Below are positions 42,000 through 55,500 of a stretch of 64,000 nucleotides of DNA, in pieces; within the stretch, counting starts at the first letter, position 1; each line of letters starts with the position of its first letter. The translations under genes and the position numbers were made by a program. The stretch is from Toxotes chatareus (taxonomy: Eukaryota > Chordata > Actinopteri > Toxotidae). The DNA is taken from NCBI GenBank assembly GCA_016801885.1, contig CM028905.1, positions 18,391,015-18,455,014 on the forward strand, given 5' to 3'. The notes beneath the pieces are model-generated. The model ran no database searches and had not been told where the DNA came from. It was given only the letters and a program-made list of their open reading frames with translations.

Positions 42000-44900
42000 A
42001 TACTATGACGCTTTTTTTATGACATTTTGAGGTCAAAAAATTTTTGACTTTTTTTTCGATTCAAAAAAAACGCCATACTATACTATGACGCTTTTTATGA
42101 CATTTTGAGGTCAAAAAATTTTTGACTTTTTTGTTCGAAAAAACGCCATACTATACTATGACGTTTTTTATGACATTTTGAGGTCAAAAAATTTTTGACT
42201 TTTTTGTCCGAAAAAAACGCCATACTATACTATACTATGACGTTTTTTATGACATTTTGAGGTCAAAAAATTTTTTTATGACTTTTTGTTCTTTTTGATT
42301 TTGAAAACGCCATACTATACTATGACGTTTTTATGACATTTTGAGGTCAAAAAATTTTTTGACTTTTTTGTTCAAAAAACGCCATACTATACTATGACGT
42401 TTTTTTATGACATTTTGAGGTCAAAAAAAATTTTTGACTTTTTTGTTCGAAAAAAACGCCATACTATACTATGACGCTTTTTTATGACATTTTGAGGTCA
42501 AAAATTTTTTGACTTTTTTTGTTCAAAAAAACGCCTATACTATACTATGACGTTTTTTATGACATTTTGAGGTCAAAAAAATTTTGACTTTTTTTTTATG
42601 TTTTGAAAAAACGCCATACTACTATACTATGACGCTTTTTATGACATTTTGAGGTCAAAAAATTTTTGACTTTTTTTGTTCAAAAAAACGCCATACTATA
42701 CTATGACGTTTTTTATGACATTTTGAGGTCAAAAAAATTTTGACTTTTTGTCCGAAAACGCCATACTATACTATGACGCTTTTATGACATTTTGAGGTCA
42801 AAAAATTTTTGACTTTTTGTTCAAAAAACGCCATACTATACTATGACGTTTTTTATGACATTTTGAGGTCAAAAAATTTGACTTTTTTTCCAAAAAACGC
42901 CATACTATACTATGACGTTTTTTATGACATTTTGAGGTCAAAAAATTTTTGACTTTTTTTGGTCGAAAAAACGCCATACTATACTATGACGCTTTTTATG
43001 ACATTTTGAGGTCAAAAAATTTTTTGACTTTTTTGTTCAAAAAACGCCATACTATACTATGACGTTTTTTATGACATTTTGAGGTCAAAAAATTTTTTGA
43101 CTTTTTTTTTCCGAAAAAACGCCATACTATACTATGACGTTTTTTTATGACATTTTGAGGTCAAAAAATTTTGACTTTTTGTCCGAAAAAACGCCATACT
43201 ATACTATGACGTTTTTTGATGACATTTTGAGGTCAAAAAAATTTTTGACTTTTTTGTTCGAAAAAACGCCATACTATACTATGACGTTTTTTATGACATT
43301 TTGAGGTCAAAAAATTTTTGACTTTTTTGTCCCGAAAACGCCATACTATACTATGACGCTTTTTATGACATTTTGAGGTCAAAAAATTTTTGACTTTTTT
43401 GTCCAAAAAACGCCATACACTATACTATGACGTTTTTATGACATTTTGAGGTCAAAAAAATTTTTTGACTTTTTTTTCCGAAAAAAACGCCATACTATAC
43501 TATGACGCGCTTTATGACATTTTGAGGTCAAAAAATTTTTGACTTTTTGTTCAAAAAAAACGCCATATACTATACTATGACGCTTTTTTATGACATTTTG
43601 AGGTCAAAAAATTTTGACTTTTTTGTTCGAAAAACGCCATACTATACTATGACGCTTTTTTATGACATTTTGAGGTCAAAAAAAATTTTGACTTTTTTTC
43701 CGATTTTGACGCCATACTATACTATGACGTTTTTTATGACATTTTGAGGTCAAAAAATTTTTGACTTTTTTGTTTGAGAAAAAACGCCACGCCTATACTA
43801 TACGTTATTTTTATGACATTTTGAGGTCAAAAAATTTTTGACTTTTTTTGTTCGAAAAAACGCCTATACTATACTATGACGCGTTTTTATGACATTTTGA
43901 GGTCAAAAAATTTTTGACTTTTTTGTTCAAAAAAACGCCATACTATACTATGACGTTTTTTATGACATTTTGAGGTCAAAAAAATTTTTGACTTTTTTGT
44001 TCAAAAAAACGCCATACTATACTATGACGCTTTTTTATGACATTTTGAGGTCAAAAATTTTTGACTTTTTTATTCGATTTTGACGCCATACTATACTATG
44101 ACGTTTTTATGACATTTTGAGGTCAAAAAATTTTTTGACTTTTTTTTCAAAAAACGCCATACTATACTATGACGCTTTTTATGACATTTTGAGGTCAAAA
44201 ATTTTTTGACTTTTTTGTTCGAAAAAACGCCATACTATACTATGACGCTTTTTATGACATTTTGAGGTCAAAAAAATTTTGACTTTTTTTTTTCAAAAAA
44301 CGCCATACTATACTATGACGTTTTTTATGACATTTTGAGGTCAAAAAAAATTTTGACTTTTTGTTCGAAAAACGCCATACTATACTATGACGTTTTTTAT
44401 GACATTTTGAGGTCAAAAAAATTTTGACTTTTTTGTTCAAAAAAACGCCATACTATACTATGACGTTTTTTATGACATTTTGAGGTCAAAAAATTTTTTG
44501 ACTTTTTTTGTCCGAAAACGCCATACTATACTATGACGTTTTTATGACATTTTGAGGTCAAAAAATTTTTGACTTTTTTTTCAAAAAACGCCATACTATA
44601 CTATGACGCTTTTTATGACATTTTGAGGTCAAAAAATTTTGACTTTTTGTTCAAAAACGCCATACTATACTATGACGCTTTTTATGACATTTTGAGGTCA
44701 AAAAAATTTTGACTTTTTTGTTCGAAAAACGCCCATACTATACTATGACGCTTTTTATGACATTTTGAGGTCAAAAAAATTTTGACTTTTTTTGTTCAAA
44801 AAACGCCATACTATACTATGACGTTTTTTATGACATTTTGAGGTCAAAAAATTTTTGACTTTTTTGTCCGAAAACGCGCATACTATACTATGACGTTTTT

Positions 44901-47900
44901 TTATGACATTTTGAGGTCAAAAAAATTGACTTTGTTTAAAAAAAACGCCATACTATACTATGACTTTTTTATGACATTTTGAGGTCAAAAAACGCCATAC
45001 TATACTATGACGTTTTTTATGACATTTTGAGGTCAAAAAAATTTTTGACTTTTTTTTTCAAAAAACGCCATACTATACTATGACGTTTTTTATGACATTT
45101 TGAGGTCAAAAAATTTTTGACTTTTTTTGTCTCAAAAAACGCCATACTATACTATGACGCTTTTTATGACATTTTGAGGTCAAAAATTTTTGACTTTTTG
45201 TTCAAAAAACGCCATACTATACTATGACGCTTTTTATGACATTTTGAGGTCAAAAAATTTTTGACTTTTTTGTTCAAAAAAACGCCATACTATACTATGA
45301 CGTTTTTTATGACATTTTGAGGTCAAAAAATTTTTGACTTTTTTTTGTTCGAAAAAAACGCCATACTATACTATGACGCTTTTTTATGACATTTTGAGGT
45401 CAAAAAATTTTGACTTTTTGTTTCAAAAAACGCCATACTATACTATGACGTTTTTATGACATTTTGAGGTCAAAAAAAATTTGACTTTTTTCAAAAAACG
45501 CCATACTATACTATGACGCGCTTTATGACATTTTGAGGTCAAAAAATTTTTTTGACTTTTTATGACGTTTTTTGAAAAAACGCCATACTATACTATGATC
45601 GCTTTTATGACATTTTGAGGTCAAAAAAATTTTTGACTTTTTGTTCAAAAACGCCATACTATACTATGACGTTTTTATGACATTTTGAGGTCAAAAAATT
45701 TTTTGACTTTTTGTTCCGGAAAAACGCCATACTATACTATGACGTTTTTTTTTTGACATTTTGAGGTCAAAAATTTTTTGACTTTTTGTTCAAAAAAATT
45801 TGACTTTTTGTTCTGAAAAACGCCATACTATACTATGACGTTTTTATGACATTTTGAGGTCAAAAAATTTTTGACTTTTTTGTCTAAAAAACGCCATACT
45901 ATACTATGACGCTTTTTATGACATTTTGAGGTCAAAAAAATTTTGACTTTTTGTTCAAAAAAAACGCCATACTATACTATGACGTTTTTTATGACATTTT
46001 GAGGTCAAAAAAATTTTTGACTTTTTTTGTTCAAAAAACGCCATACTATACTATGACGCTTTTTTGACATTTTGAGGTCAAAAAACGCCATACTTTTTGA
46101 CTTTTTTTGTTCAAAAAACGCCATACTATACTATGACGTTTTTATGACATTTTGAGGTCAAAAATTTTTGACTTTTTGTTCAAAAAAACGCCATACTATA
46201 CTATGACGCTTTTTTATGACATTTTGAGGTCAAAAATTTTTTGACTTTTTTTCCAAAAACGCCATACTATACTATGACGTTTTTTATGACATTTTGAGGT
46301 CAAAAAATTTTTGACTTTTTTGTTCTAAAAAACGCCATACTATACTATGACGCTTTTTTTGATGACATTTTGAGGTCAAAAAAACGCATTTTTTTTGACT
46401 TTTTGAGGTCAAAAACGCCATACTATACTATGACGCTTTTTATGACATTTTGAGGTCAAAAAAATTTTGACTTTTTTTGTTCAAAAAACGCCATACTATA
46501 CTATGACGCTTTTTATGACATTTTGAGGTCAAAAAAATTTTTTGACTTTTTTGGCAAAAAACGCCATACTATACTATGACGTTTTTTTATGACATTTTGA
46601 GGTCAAAAAATTTTTGACTTTTTTTGTTCAAAAACGCCATACTATACTATGACGTTTTTATGACATTTTGAGGTCAAAAAATTTTTGACTTTTTTTGTTC
46701 AAAAAAACGCCATACTATACTATGACGTTTTTTATGACATTTTGAGGTCAAAAAAATTTTTGACTTTTTGTTCGAAAAAACGCCATACTATACTATGACG
46801 CTTTTTTATGACATTTTGAGGTCAAAAAATTTTTTTGACTTTTTGTTCCGAAAAAACGCCATACTATACTATGACGTTTTTATGACATTTTGAGGTCAAA
46901 AAAATTTTGACTTTTTTGTTCAAAAAACGCCATACTATACTATGACGCTTTTTTATGACATTTTGAGGTCAAAAAATTTTTGACTTTTTGTTCGAAAAAA
47001 CGCCATACTATACTATGACGTTTTTTATGACATTTTGAGGTCAAAAAATTTGACTTTTTTTTCCGAAAAACGCCCATACTATACTATGACGTTTTTATGA
47101 CATTTTGAGGTCAAAAAATTTTGACTTTTTTTTCCGAAAAACGCGCCATACTATACTATGACGTTTTTTATGACATTTTGAGGTCAAAAAATTTTTGACT
47201 TTTTTGGCTTCTAAAAAAACGCCATACTATACTATGACGTTTTTTATGACATTTTGAGGTCAAAAAATTTTTTGACTTTTTTCCCAAAAAAAACTTACAT
47301 ACTATACTATGACGTTTTTATGACATTTTGAGGTCAAAAAAATTTTTGACTTTTTTGTTCGAAAAACGCCATACTATACTATGACGCTTTTTATGACATT
47401 TTGAGGTCAAAAAAATTTTGACTTTTTTGTTCAAAAAACGCCATACTATACTATGACGTTTTTTATGACATTTTGAGGCCAAAAAAAAATTTGACTTTTT
47501 TTGTTCAAAAAAACGCCATACTATACTATGACGCTTTTTATGACATTTTGAGGTCAAAAAAAGTTTGACTTTTTTTTCAAAAAACGCCATACTATACTAT
47601 GATGTTTTTTTATGACATTTTGAGGTCAAAAAATTTTTGACTTTTTGTTCAAAAAAACGCCATACTATACTATGACGCTTTTATGACATTTTGAGGTCAA
47701 AAAAATTTTGACTTTTTTGTTCAAAAAAACGCCATACTATACTATGACGCTTTTTATGACATTTTTGAGGTCAAAAATTTTTGACTTTTTTTCCAAAAAA
47801 CGCTTATACTATACTATGACGCTTTTTATGACATTTTGAGGTCAAAAAATTTTTGACTTTTTTCAAAAAACGCCATACTATACTATGACGTTTTTTATGA

Positions 47901-50900
47901 CATTTTGAGGTCAAAAAATTTTTTGACTTTTTTTTTGTTCAAAAAATCGCCATACTATACTATGACGTTTTTATGACATTTTGAGGTCAAAAAATTTTTG
48001 ACTTTTTTGTTCAAAAAAACGCCATACTATACTATGACGTTTTTTATGACATTTTTGAGGTCAAAAAATTTTGACTTTTTTGTTCGAAAAAACGCCATAC
48101 TATACTATGACGTTTTTTATGACATTTTGAGGTCAAAAAAAATTTTGACTTTTTGTTCGAAAAAACGCCATACTATACTATGACGCTTTTTATGACATTT
48201 TGAGGTCAAAAAATTTTTGACTTTTTTGTTCGAAAAAACGCCATACTATACTATGACGCTTTTTTATGACATTTTGAGGTCAAAAAATTTTTGACTTTTT
48301 TGTCCCGAAAAAACGCCATACTATACTATGACGTTTTTTATGACATTTTGAGGTCAAAAAAAATTTTGACTTTTTTTGTTCAAAAAACGCCATACTATAC
48401 TATGACGCTTTTTATGACATTTTGAGGCCAAAAATTTTTTGACTTTTTTGTTCAAAAAACGCGCCATACTATACTATGACGTTTTTTATGACATTTTGAG
48501 GTCAAAAAATTTTTTGACTTTTTTTGTTCCGAAAAACGCCATATACTATACTATGACGTTTTTTATGACATTTTGAGGTCAAAAAATTTTTGACTTTTTT
48601 TTCTTCGAAAAAACGCCATACTATACTATGACGCTTTTTATGACATTTTGAGGTCAAAAAATTTTTGACTTTTTGTTCTAAAAACGCCATACTATACTAT
48701 ACGCTATGACGCTTTTTTGATGACATTTTGAGGTCCAAAAAAATTTGACTTTTTTATGTTCAAAAAAAAACGCCATACTATACTATGACGTTTTTATGAC
48801 ATTTTGAGGTCAAAAATTTTTTGACTTTTTTTCCGAAAAACGCGCCATACTATACTATGACGTTTTTTATGACATTTTGAGGTCAAAAAAATTTTGACTT
48901 TTTTTTCGAAAAAAATCGCCATACTATACTATGACGTTTTTTTATGACATTTTGAGGTCAAAAAATTTTTTGACTTTTTTTGGGATTTTGAAAACCCATA
49001 CTATACTATGACGTTTTTATGACATTTTGAGGTCAAAAATTTTTGACTTTTTTTTGTTCGAAAAAAACGCCATACTATACTATGACGTATGACGCTTATG
49101 ACATTTTGAGGTCCAAAAAATTTTTTTTTGACTTTTTGTTCAAAAACGCCATACTATACTATGACGCTTTTTATGACATTTTTGAGGTCAAAAAATTTTT
49201 TTGACTTTTTGTTCGAAAAACGCCATACTATACTATGACGCTTTTTTGATGACATTTTGAGGTCAAAAAATACTTTTTTTGACTTTTTGACCAAAAATTT
49301 GACGCCATACTATACTATACTATGACGTTTTTATGACATTTTGAGGTCAAAAATTTTGACTTTTTTGTCTCAAAAAAACGCCATACTATACTATGACGCT
49401 TTTTTATGACATTTTGAGGTCAAAAAAATTTTTGACTTTTTTTGAGGCTCAAAAAACGCGCATACTATACTATGACGTTTTTTATGACATTTTGAGGTCA
49501 AAAAAATTTTTGACTTTTTTCGTTCGAAAAACGCCATACTATACTATGACGTTTTTTATGACATTTTGAGGTCAAAAATTTTTTGACTTTTTTTTCAAAA
49601 AACGCCATACTATACTATGACGCTTTTTTATGACATTTTGAGGTCAAAAAATTTTTTGACTTTTTGTTCAAAAAAACGCCATACTATACTATGACGCTTT
49701 TTATGACATTTTGAGGTCAAAAAATTTTTGACTTTTTGTTCAAAAAAACGCCATACTATACTATGACGCTTTTTTATGACATTTTGAGGTCAAAAAATTT
49801 TTGACTTTTTTTCGAAAAAACGCCATACTATACTATACGCTTTTTTTTATGACATTTTGAGGTCAAAAAATTTTTGACTTTTTTTGTTTGTTTAAAAACG
49901 CCATACTATACTATGACGCTTTTATGACATTTTGAGGTCAAAAAAATTTTGACTTTTTTGTTCAAAAAAACGCCATACTATACTATGACGCTTTTTTATG
50001 ACATTTTGAGGTCAAAAATTTTTTGACTTTTTTTTCAAAAAACGCCATACTATACTATGACGTTTTTTGATATGACATTTTGAGGTTCAAAAAAATTTGA
50101 CTTTTTTTGTTCAAAAAACGCCATACTATACTATGACGCTTTTTATGACATTTTGAGGTCAAAAATTTTTGACTTTTTTATTCTAAAAAACGCCATACTA
50201 TACTATACTATGACGTTTTTTATGACATTTTGAGGTCAAAAAATTTTGACTTTTTTGTTCAAAAAAACGCCATACTATACTATGACGCTTTTTTATGACA
50301 TTTTGAGGTCAAAAAAAATTTGACTTTTTTGTTCCTAAAAAAACGCCATACTATACTATGACGTTTTTTATGACATTTTGAGGCTCAAAAAATTTTTGAC
50401 TTTTTTTTGTTCTAAAAAACGCTTCATACTATACTATGACGCTTTTTATGACATTTTGAGGTCAAAAAATTTTGACTTTTTTTGTCCGAAAAAACGCCAT
50501 ACTATACTATGACGTTTTTATGACATTTTGAGGTCAAAAAATTTTGATTTTTTTTTCCAAAAAAACGCCATACTATACTATGACGTTTTTTGACATTTTG
50601 AGGTCAAAAAATTTTGACTTTTTTTTTTTTTCAAAAAAACGCCATACTATACTATGACGTTTTTTATGACATTTTGAGGTCAAAAAATTTTTGACTTTTT
50701 TGGCCGAAAAAAACGCCATACTATACTATGACGTTTTTTATGACATTTTGAGGTCAAAAATTTTTGACTTTTTGTTCAAAAAAAAACGCCATACTATACT
50801 ATACTATGACGCTTTTTATGACATTTTGAGGTCAAAAAATTTTTGACTTTTTGTTCGAAAAAAACGCCATACTATATACTATGACGCTTTTTATGACATT

Positions 50901-51340
50901 TTGAGGTCAAAAATTTTTTGACTTTTTTTGTTCAAAAAAACGCCATACTATACTATGACGCTTTTTTATGACATTTTGAGGTCAAAAAATTTGACTTTTT
51001 TGTTCAAAAAACGCCATACTACTATACTATGACGCTTTTTATGACATTTTGAGGTCAAAAATTTTGACTTTTTTGTCCGAATTTTGAAAACGCTTATACT
51101 ATACTATGATCGCTTTTTTATGACATTTTGAGGTCAAAAAATTTTGACTTTTTTTGTTCGAAAAACGCCATACTATACTATGACGTTTTTTATGACATTT
51201 TGAGGTCAAAAAATTGACTTTTTTTGTTCAAAAACGCCATACTATACTATGACGTTTTTTTATGACATTTTGAGGTCAAAAAATTTTTGACTTTTTGTTC
51301 AAAAAACGGCCATACTATACTATGACGCTTTTTTATGACA
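42000..51340 (+). repeat. Central domain, right part: GAGGTC with GCCATAC/GTTC
   Basis: Units keep GAGGTC but box A returns almost entirely to GCCATACTATAC, and box D is mostly GTTC followed by AAAA or GAAAA. GACGCTTTTT and GACGTTTTTT alternate. Unit structure is much more regular than in 17-34 kb. Two isolated units with GAGGCC occur at 47475-47480 and 48424-48429. The 47 bp truncated unit at 44946-44992 lies here. Confidence 0.8.
44946..44992 (+). repeat. Truncated 47 bp satellite unit
   Basis: Here GAGGTC plus its A-run leads directly into CGCCATAC at 44993. The T-run, GAC, the second T-run and the GTTC tetramer are missing. The join lies within an A-run present on both sides of the missing piece, which fits slippage or a microhomology-mediated deletion. 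Confidence 0.8.
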
Positions 51341-52530
51341 TTTTGAGGCCAAAAATTTTGACTTTTTTGTTCCCAATTTTGACGCCATACTATACTATGA
51401 CGTTTTTTATGACATTTTGAGGTCAAAAAATTTTGACTTTTTTTTCCCAAAAAACGCGCATATACTATACTATGACGCTTTTTATGACATTTTGAGGCCT
51501 CAAAAATTTTGACTTTTTTGTCGAAAAAACGCCATACTATACTATGACGCTTTTTATGACATTTTGAGGCCAAAAAATTTTGACTTTTTTGTCAAAAAAA
51601 CGCCTATACTATACTATGACGTTTTTTATGACATTTTGAGGTCAAAAAATTTTGACTTTTTTTGTTCAAAAAAACGCTTATACTATACTATGACGCTTTT
51701 TTATGACATTTTGAGGTCAAAAAAATTTTTGACTTTTTTGTCTGAAAAAACGCCATACTATACTATGACGCTTTTTTATGACATTTTGAGGCCAAAAATG
51801 ACGGATTTTTGACTTTTTTTGTTCAAAAAACGCCATACTATACTATGACGTTTTTTTTATGACATTTTGAGGCCAAAAAATTTTTGACTTTTTTTGTTCG
51901 AAAAAACGCCATACTATACTATGACGTTTTTATGATATTTTGAGGTCAAAAAATTTTGACTTTTTGTTCATTTTGACGCCATACTATACTATGACGTTTT
52001 TTTATGACATTTTGAGGTTTAAAATTTTTTTGACTTTTTGTTCCGATTTTGAACGCCATACTATACTATGACGTTTTTTATGACATTTTGAGGTCAAAAA
52101 ATTTTGACTTTTTTTTGTTCGAAAAAACGCCATACTATACTATGACGCTTTTTATGACATTTTGAGGTCAAAAAAATTTTGACTTTTTATGTTTGAAAAA
52201 ACGCCATACTATACTATGACGCTTTTATGACATTTTGAGGTCAAAAAAATTTTGACTTTTTTGTTCGGAAAAAACGCCATACTATACTATGACGTTTTTT
52301 ATGACATTTTGAGGCCAAAAAAATTTTGACTTTTTTGTTCAAAAAACGCCATACTATACTATGACGTTTTTATGACATTTTGAGGTCAAAAATTTTTTAC
52401 TTTTTTGTCCGAAAAAAACGCCATATACTATACTATGACGTTTTTTTTTATGACATTTTGAGGTCAAAAAATTTTGACTTTTTTGTTCTAAAAACGCCAT
52501 ACTATACTATGACGTTTTTTGACATTTTGA
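51340..52530 (+). repeat. Right transition zone: GAGGTC to GAGGCC
   Basis: GAGGCC and GAGGTC units are intermingled: GAGGCC near 51.35, 51.57, 51.79, 51.87 and 52.31 kb; GAGGTC near 51.64, 51.71, 51.94, 52.09-52.24, 52.38 and 52.46 kb. One unit has GAGGCCTC near 51.50 kb and one GAGGTTT near 52.01 kb. From about 52.53 kb GAGGCC is nearly constant. This mirrors the left transition at 13.18-14.67 kb but with the order reversed. Confidence 0.8.
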
Positions 52531-55500
52531 GGCCAAAAAAAATTTTGACTTTTTGTTTCGAAAAAACGCCATACTATACTATGATGACGTTTTATGACAT
52601 TTTGAGGCCAAAAAATTTTTGACTTTTTTCAAAAAACGCCATACTATACTATGACGTTTTTATGACATTTTGAGGCCAAAAAATTTTTGACTTTTTTGTC
52701 CGAAAAACGCCATACTATACTATGATGACGCTTTTTATGACATTTTGAGGCCAAAAAAAATTTTTTTGACTTTTTTGTTCTAAAAACGCCACATACTATA
52801 CTATGACGTTTTTTATGACATTTTGAGGCCAAAAAATTTTGACTTTTTGTCCAAGAAAAAACGCCTATACTATACTATGACGTTTTTATGACATTTTGAG
52901 GCCAAAAAAATTTTGACTTTTTTTTCAAAAATTTTTGACGCCATAAAACTATACTATGACGCTTTTTTATGACATTTTGAGGCCCAAAAAATTTTTGACT
53001 TTTTTTTGTTCGAAAAAACGCCATACTATACTATGACGTTTTTTATGACATTTTGAGGCCAAAAAAATTTTGACTTTTTTCTTCGAAAAAAACGCCATAC
53101 TATACTATGACGTTTTTATGACATTTTGAGGCCAAAAAAATTTTGACTTTTTGTTCAAAAAACGCCATACTATACTATGACGTTTTTTATGACATTTTGA
53201 GGCCAAAAAAATTTTGACTTTTTTGTTCGAAAAACGCCATACTATACTATGACGTTTTTATGACATTTTGAGGCCAAAAAAAATTTTGACTTTTTTGTCG
53301 AAAAAACGCCATACTATACTATGACGTTTTTTATGACATTTTGAGGCCAAAAAAATTTGACTTTTTTTGGCCGATTTTGACGCCATACTATACTATGACG
53401 TTTTTTATGACATTTTGAGGCCAAAAAATTTTTTGACTTTTTGTTTGGAAAAAACGCCTATACTATACTATGACGATGACGTTTTTGACATTTTGAGGCC
53501 AAAAAAACGCAATTTTTGACTTTTTTGTTTTGACTTTTTTTTTGAAAAACGCCATACTATACTATGACGTTTTTTTATGACATTTTGAGGCCAAAAAGAT
53601 TTTTGACTTTTTTTGTCCGAAAAAAACGCCATACTATACTATGACGTTTTTTATGACACTTTGAGGCCAAAAAAATTTGTGACTTTTTTTGTCCAAAAAA
53701 CGCCATACTATACTATGACGCTTTTTATGACATTTTGAGGCCAAAAAAAATTTTTGACTTTTTTGTTCGAAAAACGCCTTACTATACTATGACGTTTTTT
53801 ATGACATTTTGAGGCCAAAAATTTTTGACTTTTTTTTTTCAAAAAACGCCATACTATACTATGACGTTTTTATGACATTTTGAGGCCAAAAAATTTTGAC
53901 TTTTTTGTTCTGAAAAAACGCGCCATACTATACTATGACGCTTTTTATGACATTTTGAGGCCAAAAAATTTTGACTTTTTTGTTCGAAAAACGCCGCATA
54001 CTATACTATGACGCTTTTTTATGACATTTTGAGGCCAAAAAAATTTTTGACTTTTTGTTCAAAAAAAACGCCATACTATACTATATACTATGACGTTTTT
54101 ATGACATTTTGAGGCCAAAAAAACTATTTTTTTGACTTTTTTTTTGAAAAAAACGCCATACTATACTATGACGCTTTTTATGACATTTTGAGGCCAAAAA
54201 ATTTTTGACTTTTTTGTTCCAAAAAACGCCATACTATACTATGACGCTTTTTGATGATATTTTGAGGCCAAAAAATTTTTTGACTTTTTGTTCCGAAAAC
54301 GCCATACTATACTATGACGTTTTTATGACATTTTGAGGCCAAAAAAATTTTGACTTTTTTGTTCCGAAAACGCCTATACTATACTATGACGTTTTTATGA
54401 CATTTTGAGGCCAAAAAATTTTTGACTTTTTGTTGTTCAAAAAACGCCATACTATACTATGACGCTTTTTTATGACATTTTGAGGTCAAAAAAATTTTGA
54501 CTTTTTTGTCGATTTTGACGCCATACTATACTATGACGTTTTTTTATGACATTTTGAGGCCAAAATTTTTGACTTTTTTTTATCAAAAAACGCCATACTA
54601 TACTATGACGCTTTTATATGACATTTTTGAGGCCAAAAAAAATTTTGACTTTTTTGTTTTGAAAAACGCCATACTATACTATGACGCTTTTTATGACATT
54701 TTGAGGCCCAAAAAAATTTTGACTTTTTGTGCGAAAAAAACGCCATACTATACTATGACGTTTTTTATGACATTTTGAGGCCAAAAAATTTTTGACTTTT
54801 TTGTCCGAAAAAACGCCATACTATACTATGACGTTTTTTTATGACATTTTGAGGCCAAAAAATTTTTGACTTTTTTTGTTCGAAAAAACGCCATACTATA
54901 CTATGACGCTTTTTATGATATTTTGAGGCCAAAAAATTTTGACTTTTTTTGTTCAAAAAAACGCCATACTATACTATGACGTTTTTTATGACATTTTGAG
55001 GCCAAAAAACTTTTTTTGACTTTTTTGGTCAAAAAACGCTTACATACTATACTATGACGCCAAAAAAATTTTGACATTTTGAGTGAGGCCAAAAACGTTT
55101 TTGACATTTTTTGACTTTTTTTTGTTCGAAAAAACGCCATACTATACTATGACGTTTTTTATGACATTTTGAGGCCAAAAAATTTTGACTTTTTTTTTGT
55201 CTGAAAAAACGCCATACTATACTATGACGTTTTTTATGACATTTTGAGGCCAAAAAAATTTTTGACTTTTTTGTTCGAAAAACGCCATATACTATACTAT
55301 GATGTTTTTTATGACATTTTGAGGCCAAAAAAATTTTGACTTTTTTGTTCAAAAAAACGCCATACTATACTATGACGTTTTTTTATGACATTTTGAGGCC
55401 AAAAAATTTTGACTTTTTTGGCCGAAAAAACGCCATACTATACTATGACGTTTTTTATGACATTTTGAGGCCAAAAAATTTTTGACTTTTTTACGAAAAA

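Larger units (their letters stand above)
14670..42000 (+). repeat. Central domain, left part: GAGGTC with GCCTTAC/GACGCTTT
   Basis: Units carry GAGGTC followed by the A-run and TTTTTGAC. Box A often begins GCCTTACTATAC, GCCTTTAC or GCCTATAC instead of GCCATAC. GACGCTTTTT is frequent beside GACGTTTTTT, and box D is usually GTCCG. Small duplications such as ATGATGACG and GACGACG are common. The GAGGTC step completes a perfect palindrome around the A/T junction (for example 41724-41741). The part from about 17 to 34 kb is the least regular of the whole window. The right edge is approximate: it is where GCCTTAC becomes rare (one of the last is near 42.0 kb) and GTTC replaces GTCC in box D. Confidence 0.8.

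Noticed and set aside
51247..51573. 108-codon minus-strand reading frame
   Set aside because: It is a translation of successive satellite units with a 25-residue period (KCHKKRHSIVW repeated). The same peptide appears in dozens of other frames and is broken by run-length indels everywhere else. No non-repetitive sequence or domain.
13180..52530. Mirror-symmetric variant order as a giant inverted duplication
   Set aside because: All units read in the same direction on both sides of the centre, so the two sides are not inverted copies.
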